DNA from: Fidelibacterota bacterium
GTDB taxonomy: Bacteria > Fidelibacterota > UBA2242
Assembly: GCA_003645845.1 (NCBI GenBank)
Contig: QNCV01000119.1
Location: forward strand, 1 to 7,635
Length of the DNA: 7,635 bases
Direction: 5' to 3'
Position 1 is the stretch's first letter. Each line of letters begins with the position of its first letter. A program made the position numbers and the translations under genes. The notes beneath the pieces were generated by a model. The model was not told the origin of the DNA, made no database searches, and worked only from the letters and a program-made list of their open reading frames with translations. Positions 1-5,209 of this stretch are shown in pieces.

Positions 1-1119
1 AACCAGTTGCCGATTGGTGCTCATTTCAACGTTTCTGCCAACACTGGCTGGATACCCTTTTCTGTTGATTTTGATGCGTCCACCTCGGTTGTTGAAGGAA
101 ATCGCACAGTAGTGGAATGTCTATGGGATTTTGGAGACGGGAGTTCCGGAGAAGGAATAACTATAAGCCACGAATATACTACATCCGGAGCATTTCAGGT
201 GCAGCTAACGATAATTGACAGTGCAAATGATACTTTAAGAACAGTTGATTCGGTGTATACAAGCAATCCATTGTTTAGTACAATACCTTATTATGGAAAT
301 GCAATCAATTATCAACGAGTGCAGGAAGATCTCTGGTCGACTTCGATGGATTCCGGTGATTACCGTTATTATTTAAACAATAATCCGCGAAATGCTGAAG
401 TGGATCTTGCCGGGTTTAGTTTTATCAAGGATAGTATATATACAGACTTCTCTTTATTTATTACAACTCGAACGGCTGAAGATTTTACCATAAGCAGTTC
501 GGCAGATTACTCGGTAATATTTGGATATACTGACGAGAATAACTATAATCAGCTATTGATGAGCCACAGTTCTGCCCGGGTAACGGGTGTTGTTAATGGC
601 ATAAGTCTATATATTGCCGGAACAGGTAGAGACGGAATCCCTGATGATCATTATCATGATCTGAATGTGGTTCTCAAAGATGATCAATTATCAGTTTTTC
701 TGGATGACAGTCTTTTTCTAAACGCCGGGAGCAGTAAGTTTATAAAGACTGGTAAAATAGGATTCGGTTCAGAGAACTACGGGGTGTATTTTGATGATAT
801 TTCCGTAATAGGGGGCGGATTTGCAACGGGAATTGATAATTTACAGGCTCTTCCTGATGGATATGTGCTCAGGCAAAATTATCCCAATCCCTTTAATCCA
901 ATTACAAAGATTGGTTTTTATCTTCCTCAACCGGAAAATGTTGTAATCAATATTTATAATAACCTTGGTCAAAAATTACGTGTTTTGAAAAATCAGCCTA
1001 TGTCACCGGGTTATCATGAAGTTGTATTCTCTGCTGAAGATTTGTCTTCAGGAATCTATTTTTATTCTCTTAAGGCTGGTGGCTACCGGGCTTTGAAAAA
1101 GATGGTTGTTTTGAAATAA
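1..1119 (+). CDS. Secreted PKD-domain protein with C-terminal sorting domain (3' part)
   Basis: The frame is open from the first base, so the true start lies outside the window; the TTG at 7-9 is internal. Counting from that TTG, residues about 2-86 form a PKD domain with the hallmark WDFGDG at 40-45, an immunoglobulin-like fold common in extracellular enzymes and adhesins. Residues about 90-270 look like a concanavalin/LamG-type jelly roll: alternating strands, 'VVLKDDQLSVFLDDSLFL', then 'GKIGFGSENYGVYFDDI'. This assignment is from pattern only. Residues 286-370 are a clear C-terminal sorting/FlgD-like module (NYPNPFNPITKI, IYNNLGQ, SSGIYFYSL, KKMVVLK), which in FCB bacteria marks proteins for export, probably by type IX secretion, and surface attachment. 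No catalytic residues are visible in this part, so an enzyme domain, if any, lies upstream. The 64-base gap and different role suggest it is not part of the next operon. Confidence 0.9.
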   Translation, partial: NQLPIGAHFNVSANTGWIPFSVDFDASTSVVEGNRTVVECLWDFGDGSSGEGITISHEYTTSGAFQVQLTIIDSANDTLRTVDSVYTSNPLFSTIPYYGNAINYQRVQEDLWSTSMDSGDYRYYLNNNPRNAEVDLAGFSFIKDSIYTDFSLFITTRTAEDFTISSSADYSVIFGYTDENNYNQLLMSHSSARVTGVVNGISLYIAGTGRDGIPDDHYHDLNVVLKDDQLSVFLDDSLFLNAGSSKFIKTGKIGFGSENYGVYFDDISVIGGGFATGIDNLQALPDGYVLRQNYPNPFNPITKIGFYLPQPENVVINIYNNLGQKLRVLKNQPMSPGYHEVVFSAEDLSSGIYFYSLKAGGYRALKKMVVLK

Positions 1120-1169
1120 TGGTTTTCGGATGTTAATTAAAATAATAATTTACCGTTAACAATTAATAT

Positions 1170-1175
1170 GGAGGA
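1170..1175 (+). promoter_or_regulatory. Ribosome binding site of the permease gene
   Basis: GGAGGA lies 8 bases before the ATG at 1184. It is a near-perfect Shine-Dalgarno sequence and fixes that start. The AT-rich bases 1120-1169 before it may hold a promoter, but I could not find a convincing -35/-10 pair. Confidence 0.75.
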
Positions 1176-1183
1176 ACTCTAAA

Positions 1184-2188
1184 ATGTTAGTCGTTGAATC
1201 GTATTTAATTGCTGTTGTGATGTGTGTAATCACGATGATTTGCTGGGGGTCCTGGGCTAATACGCAGAAACTGGCAACTAAGAAGTGGCCATTTCAGCTA
1301 TATTATTGGGATTATGCGATTGGAGTAGTTCTTTTATCATTACTGTTTGCTTTTACCCTGGGTAGTTTCGGTAGTGCCGGCCGAAGCTTTTTACCGGATC
1401 TCGGACAAGCGTCTTTTAAAGCGCTGTCAATGGCATTTTTAGGCGGTGTTATTTTCAATCTCTCAAATATTTTATTGGTTGTTGCCATTGACATTGCCGG
1501 TATGGCTGTTGCTTTTCCGATTGGCGTGGGCCTGGCTCTTGCCCTGGGAGTCATTACAAATTATATCGCAACACCGGTTGGCAATCCTGTCCTGTTATTT
1601 GTAGGTGTAGGGTTAGTCGTAGTTGCTATTATTGTCGATGCTTTAGCCTATAAACGCTTGCCCAGTCAGGGCCAGAGGACGACGGGAAAAGGTATTGGCA
1701 TATCAATAGCCGCAGGTATTTTGATGGGGTTTTTCTATCGATTTGTGGCTGCTTCAATGTCCACTGATTTTGTCAATCCGGAAGCGGGTTTGATGACGCC
1801 CTATACAGCAGTGGTTATATTCTCATTGGGATTGTTCATTTCGAATTTTGTCTGGAACAGCATCGTAATGGTAAAGCCCTTTGTTGGAGAACCGGTTCCA
1901 TTTTCCGACTATTTCAAATTAGGGACTCCGCGCCTTCACTGGATTGGAATATTGGGAGGAGTTATTTGGAGTATCGGTATGTCTTTTAGCATAATTGCTG
2001 CCGGTGCGGCGGGTTTTGCAATTTCCTATGGTCTTGGTCAGGGTGCTACGATGATTGCTGCTTTCTGGGGAGTTTTCATTTGGAAAGAATTTAAATCAGC
2101 TCCAAAAGGAACAAATCCGTTATTGAGCTTAATGTTTCTGTTTTATTTGCTCGGATTAATTTTAATAATTGTAGCTCGAATTGCATAA
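1184..2188 (+). CDS. DMT-superfamily permease, GRP sugar / ureide permease-like
   Basis: This is a 334-residue, very hydrophobic inner-membrane protein with about ten helices, roughly at 6-24, 41-63, 80-104, 106-127, 135-155, 170-190, 206-227, 252-275, 277-300 and 312-332. That matches the 5+5 layout of the drug/metabolite transporter superfamily. The opening MLVVESY, the 'WDYAIG' after helix 1 and the GGVIFNLSN segment near 87-95 resemble, from memory, the bacterial relatives of plant ureide permeases and the glucose/ribose porter (GRP) family. Members carry sugars, nucleobases or ureides by secondary transport. The ATG is fixed by a strong upstream GGAGGA. It is the first gene of a three-gene cassette, 57 bases before the lipoprotein hydrolase and upstream of ribokinase, so ribose, a nucleoside or a related product is the likely cargo. 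Family placement is firm; the cargo is inferred. Database pipelines may label it 'multidrug DMT permease', which would be uninformative here. Confidence 0.87.
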   Translation: MLVVESYLIAVVMCVITMICWGSWANTQKLATKKWPFQLYYWDYAIGVVLLSLLFAFTLGSFGSAGRSFLPDLGQASFKALSMAFLGGVIFNLSNILLVVAIDIAGMAVAFPIGVGLALALGVITNYIATPVGNPVLLFVGVGLVVVAIIVDALAYKRLPSQGQRTTGKGIGISIAAGILMGFFYRFVAASMSTDFVNPEAGLMTPYTAVVIFSLGLFISNFVWNSIVMVKPFVGEPVPFSDYFKLGTPRLHWIGILGGVIWSIGMSFSIIAAGAAGFAISYGLGQGATMIAAFWGVFIWKEFKSAPKGTNPLLSLMFLFYLLGLILIIVARIA

Positions 2189-2227
2189 TTGATAGACTAA
2201 TTAAGGAATATTCAGCTCTATCAGTTG
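2186..2227 (+). repeat. Inverted repeat / possible intercistronic stem-loop
   Basis: Bases 2186-2196 (TAATTGATAGA) can pair with 2217-2227 (TCTATCAGTTG): nine Watson-Crick pairs and two G-U pairs around a 20-base loop. The loop itself contains the palindrome GAATATTC at 2206-2213. The stem begins at the permease stop codon and ends just before the Shine-Dalgarno of the next gene. It is AT-rich and has no T-tract, so it is not an ordinary terminator. It could be an mRNA processing or stability element, or chance. Confidence 0.3.
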
Positions 2228-2232
2228 GATTC

Positions 2233-2240
2233 GGAAAGGA
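2233..2240 (+). promoter_or_regulatory. Ribosome binding site deciding the hydrolase start
   Basis: GGAAAGGA ends 5 bases before the ATG at 2246. It lies inside the longer reading frame that could begin at TTG 2225, so it argues for the ATG as the true start. Confidence 0.65.
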
Positions 2241-2245
2241 TTGAA

Positions 2246-3994
2246 ATGGAACGATTAAGAAAAATAACAAGTATATTTCTAATATTAATTGGATTTACTT
2301 GCCTTTTTAGCTGCAGTTCACAAAAGCAATACCGTCGTATTTCTATCGATGAATACCGCAGTAAAATGAAGGCCGGTTGGCTGGGGCAAATGGCGGGAGT
2401 CGGATGGGGTGCCCCTACCGAATTTGATTATAATGGAATGATTATTCCTGCAAAGGATGTTCCTGTCTGGAAACCGGAAATGATCAACCAGCACTATCAA
2501 GACGATATCTATGTCGAAATGACCTTTTTAAAAACTCTTGAGGAATATGGCTTCGATGTTTCAATCAGGCAGGCCGGAATTGATTTTGCCAACAGCCGCT
2601 ATATGCTTTGGCATGCGAATAAAAATGGACGTCAGAACTTACGCTCGGGTATTGCTCCACCTTATTCCGGTTATCCCAATTATAACCGGCATGCTGATGA
2701 TATTGACTATCAAATTGAAGCCGATTATTCGGGCTTGATTTCACCCGCACTGCCACAGACAGTCATAGAATTGGGTGAAAAGTTTGGTCGCTTGATGAAT
2801 TATGGTGACGGGCTATATGGTGGAATGTTTGTGGGTGGCATGTATGCCAGTGCATTTTTCGAAACAGATATTCATAAAATTATCGAAGACGGATTAAATT
2901 GTATTCCGGCGGAGAGTCAATATGCAGAAGCCATTCGTGACGTAATCCGGTGGCACAAGGAAAATCCCAAGGATTGGAAGAAGACGTGGCACCTGATTGA
3001 AAACAAGTATAACCTGAATCCGAATTATCGGAGGTATAGCTGTAGTGGAACGGATCCATCTTTCAATATTGATGCGAAGATAAACGGGGCGTATATCGTT
3101 ACGGGATTACTTTATGGGAACGGCGATATGGATTCGACCATTATTATTTCTATGCGATGTGGGCAGGACTCCGATTGCAATCCATCTAATGCCGGCGGAA
3201 TTCTTGCGACATCACTGGGACTTGAGAATCTTCCCGATAAGTTTAAGACCGGTATTGATGATACCACGAAATTTTCCTATACTGCCTATAATTTTCCTGC
3301 CTTAATAAATGTTTGCGAAAAACTTAGCAGGGAGGCGGTTATTCGATCCGGTGGTAAAATCGAGAAAAAGTCAGGAACTGAATATTATGTGATACCGAAA
3401 CAGGTACCTACTCCAATTCCCCTGGAACAGTGTTGGACGCCGGTAGAGATTAGTGAAGATGTTCACTTTACCGAGCAGGAAATGGCCGGGATTTTGTACA
3501 GAACAAGAAAACCGGAAGAGTTTGTCGATGTCTGGCAGGTATCAGGTCCATTTTCAAAAAAGGGTGTCAAGGGAATAGACCTGATAGATATGCAATTTTC
3601 TCCGGAAAACAATGATAAGTTTTCAGACTGGAAAAAATTGCCTGTTGGAGAGTCCGGTTTGAGACCCGAGGAAATCGATTTTGATAAGTATTTTGGTGAA
3701 GAAAACTGTGCTGTTTATTTGCGAACGAATGTGTGGTCCGATGAAAATCAGAAAGTCATATTTGAATTGGGTTCTGATGATGGAATAAAGGTGTGGGTAA
3801 ATGGTCGGCTTGTCCATAGAAACAATGCAGAAAGGGCACATGAGCCTGGCCAGGATTTCGTGAATGTTCAGTTTGAGAAAGGCTGGAACAACATTTTAAT
3901 GAAAATCACACAAGGTGTTGGCGGTTGGGCGTGTTCGTTAGTAATAACTGATTTGGATCATAATGCACTCAAGGATCTGAAATATAAATTGTAA
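2246..3994 (+). CDS. Lipoprotein of the ADP-ribosylglycohydrolase family with C-terminal beta-sandwich domain
   Basis: The protein has 582 residues from ATG 2246. A TTG at 2225 would add seven residues before the signal, but the ATG has a good Shine-Dalgarno and places the signal peptide correctly. Residues 1-23 are a lipoprotein signal with positive n-region (MERLRK), hydrophobic core and lipobox LFSC; Cys23 would be lipidated. Residues about 35-345 match the all-helical, metal-dependent ADP-ribosylglycohydrolase fold: GQMAGVGWGAPTEF near the N-terminus, QDDIYVEMTF (Asp86-Asp87, the usual 'DDT' place), HADDIDYQIEAD (from His149), and GQDSDCNPSNAGGI (Asp308, Asp310), the second metal-binding cluster. 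The family hydrolyses ADP-ribosyl or related N/O-ribosyl bonds, but many lipoprotein members have unknown substrates. Residues about 426-578 form a galactose-binding-like beta-sandwich (SDDGIKVWVNGRLVHRNN at 510-527), suggesting carbohydrate binding. It lies between the permease and ribokinase, implying release of a ribosyl product outside the cytoplasm. The fold is confident; the substrate is unknown. Confidence 0.87.
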   Translation: MERLRKITSIFLILIGFTCLFSCSSQKQYRRISIDEYRSKMKAGWLGQMAGVGWGAPTEFDYNGMIIPAKDVPVWKPEMINQHYQDDIYVEMTFLKTLEEYGFDVSIRQAGIDFANSRYMLWHANKNGRQNLRSGIAPPYSGYPNYNRHADDIDYQIEADYSGLISPALPQTVIELGEKFGRLMNYGDGLYGGMFVGGMYASAFFETDIHKIIEDGLNCIPAESQYAEAIRDVIRWHKENPKDWKKTWHLIENKYNLNPNYRRYSCSGTDPSFNIDAKINGAYIVTGLLYGNGDMDSTIIISMRCGQDSDCNPSNAGGILATSLGLENLPDKFKTGIDDTTKFSYTAYNFPALINVCEKLSREAVIRSGGKIEKKSGTEYYVIPKQVPTPIPLEQCWTPVEISEDVHFTEQEMAGILYRTRKPEEFVDVWQVSGPFSKKGVKGIDLIDMQFSPENNDKFSDWKKLPVGESGLRPEEIDFDKYFGEENCAVYLRTNVWSDENQKVIFELGSDDGIKVWVNGRLVHRNNAERAHEPGQDFVNVQFEKGWNNILMKITQGVGGWACSLVITDLDHNALKDLKYKL

Positions 3995-4037
3995 GAATAA
4001 TAATGTTTGATTCTATTTATAGGTTTTAATTAAATGC

Positions 4038-4042
4038 GAGGA
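4038..4042 (+). promoter_or_regulatory. Ribosome binding site of the ribokinase gene
   Basis: GAGGA ends only 4 bases before ATG 4047. The spacing is tight but workable, and no other nearby start has a comparable site. Confidence 0.6.
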
Positions 4043-4046
4043 ATAA

Positions 4047-4991
4047 ATGAGTAATCCTAAAATTGTTGTTGTCGGAAGTTCAAATACGGATATGATTATT
4101 CAAGTTGATAAAATTCCGGTACCCGGTGAAACGGTTCTTGGCGGTAAATTTTCTACGGCGGCTGGCGGCAAAGGAGCTAATCAAGCGGTTGCTGCAGCAC
4201 GAGCCGGCGGAGATGTAATCTTTATTGTAGCTTTGGGTGAGGACAGTTTTGGTGATCAAGCCCTTAAAGGATTTGAACGTGACGAAATAAATACGGATTA
4301 TATAAAACGTGTTGAAAATAGCGCTTCCGGCGTTGCATTGATTTTTGTTGATAAGAAAGGCGAGAACAGTATTGCTGTTGCCTCAGGTGCAAATTTAGAA
4401 CTCGATCCGGATTATATCATCCAGTATAAATCTCCGATAGCGCAGGCAGAGATTTTATTGATGCAATTGGAAACACCTATCGAAACCGTTAGACAGGCAG
4501 CTCAGCTGGCGTACGAGGCCGCTGTAAAGGTCATCCTGAATCCGGCACCCGCCCAACCGCTTGATGATGAACTATTAAGATTGATTTCAATAATAACCCC
4601 TAACGAAATTGAAGCGGAGTTGTTAACCAATGTCAAAGTTGAAGATGAACTTAGTGCCGGAAAAGCGGCGGATGCGCTGCTTGGAAAAGGTATAGAATAT
4701 GTTTTAATAACTATGGGCTCACGAGGAGTCTTCTTTGCCTCCTCCGAAGAACGTAAGATGGTACCGAGTTTTAAGGTGGATGCTGTCGACACAACTGCCG
4801 CCGGAGATGTATTTAACGGCGCCCTGGCTGCCGGACTGGCGGAAGATAAATCTCTGGAAGAGGCTATTCAATTTGCCAATGCGGCCGCCGCGCTATCCGT
4901 AACAAAACTGGGTGCGCAGCCCTCTGCTCACTACCGGGAAGAGATTGACACCTTTTTAAAAAAACATTGTAGTCAATATGTGAATGTATAA
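4047..4991 (+). CDS. rbsK: Ribokinase (PfkB family)
   Basis: This cytoplasmic sugar kinase phosphorylates D-ribose at O5 with ATP, giving ribose-5-phosphate for the pentose phosphate pathway and nucleotide synthesis. Its 314 residues match the usual ribokinase length of about 305-315. Visible motifs in order are GSSNTD at 10-15 (Asn13 and Asp15 match the ribose-contacting pair), the PfkB N-terminal signature GGKGANQAVAAARAGG at 40-55, NPAP at 165-168, TPNE at 184-187, ITMGSRGVF at 221-229, and the C-terminal signature DTTAAGDVFNGALAAG at 248-263 with catalytic base Asp254. The 'DTTAAGD' form and the intact N-terminal motif favour ribokinase over fructokinase or adenosine kinase, although a related kinase for another pentose or a nucleoside cannot be excluded. 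It lies 52 bases after the ADP-ribosylglycohydrolase lipoprotein gene, in the same direction, as the cytoplasmic end of the proposed cassette. All key residues are present. Confidence 0.93.
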   Translation: MSNPKIVVVGSSNTDMIIQVDKIPVPGETVLGGKFSTAAGGKGANQAVAAARAGGDVIFIVALGEDSFGDQALKGFERDEINTDYIKRVENSASGVALIFVDKKGENSIAVASGANLELDPDYIIQYKSPIAQAEILLMQLETPIETVRQAAQLAYEAAVKVILNPAPAQPLDDELLRLISIITPNEIEAELLTNVKVEDELSAGKAADALLGKGIEYVLITMGSRGVFFASSEERKMVPSFKVDAVDTTAAGDVFNGALAAGLAEDKSLEEAIQFANAAAALSVTKLGAQPSAHYREEIDTFLKKHCSQYVNV

Positions 4992-5025
4992 ATATTGATA
5001 TTATGATCTGAATAGAAGTCTTGCA

Positions 5026-5142
5026 ATGAATAAAAGTGCAGCAATTAAGGTTATTATTGTTGCTCTTTATGTATGTTTGTTGTCTCTCATCGGTTGTGCG
5101 CAAGGAGATGTTAAATGTGATCCTGTGGTGGCGGGCATATAA
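5026..5142 (+). CDS. Small predicted lipoprotein (38 aa) or remnant of one
   Basis: ATG 5026 opens a 38-codon frame ending with TAA at 5140. The product begins MNKSAAIKVIIVALYVCLLS and continues to the lipobox LIGC, with Cys24 as the lipidation site: a basic n-region, a hydrophobic core of about 15 residues and a textbook lipobox. Only 14 residues follow the cysteine (AQGDVKCDPVVAGI). A weak AGAAG at 5013-5017 precedes it by 8 bases. It starts 34 bases after ribokinase, so it could be the fourth gene of that transcript. I recognise no family. Such short tails occur in entericidin-like peptides, but it could also be the surviving 5' end of a larger lipoprotein gene: the next two frames run on only to stops at 5171 and 5181 before the next gene. 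The strength of the signal peptide is the main argument that it is, or was, coding. Confidence 0.5.
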   Translation: MNKSAAIKVIIVALYVCLLSLIGCAQGDVKCDPVVAGI

Positions 5143-5209
5143 CAAGTTGTGGGAGTATAGAGCTTGCCTGTAAAATCTCGTGAAGAGTTGATAAGAAAGA
5201 AAATGTAGA

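Noticed and set aside
1312..1554. 80-codon antisense frame in the permease gene
   Set aside because: Ala/Pro/Lys-rich translation typical of reversed membrane-protein codons; no ribosome site or homology seen.
2225..2245. TTG start for the hydrolase, seven residues upstream
   Set aside because: It lacks its own ribosome site and would put acidic residues (MDSERIE) before the lipoprotein signal; ATG 2246 has a good site.
2538..3841. Short frames inside the hydrolase gene on both strands
   Set aside because: They overlap a strongly supported gene in other frames and show no independent start or domain evidence.
2246..3994. Antitoxin of a DarTG-like ADP-ribosylation toxin system
   Set aside because: The protein is an exported lipoprotein without a macrodomain, and no ADP-ribosyltransferase toxin lies beside it.
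4007..4035. Promoter-like pair TTGATT / TTAAAT with 17-base spacing before ribokinase
   Set aside because: The -10 match is only 4 of 6 and ends 11 bases before the ATG, leaving no room for a leader with the ribosome site.
4991..5002. AATATTGATATT near-palindrome after the ribokinase stop as a terminator
   Set aside because: Too short, all AT in the stem and no T-tract; it would not make a stable hairpin.
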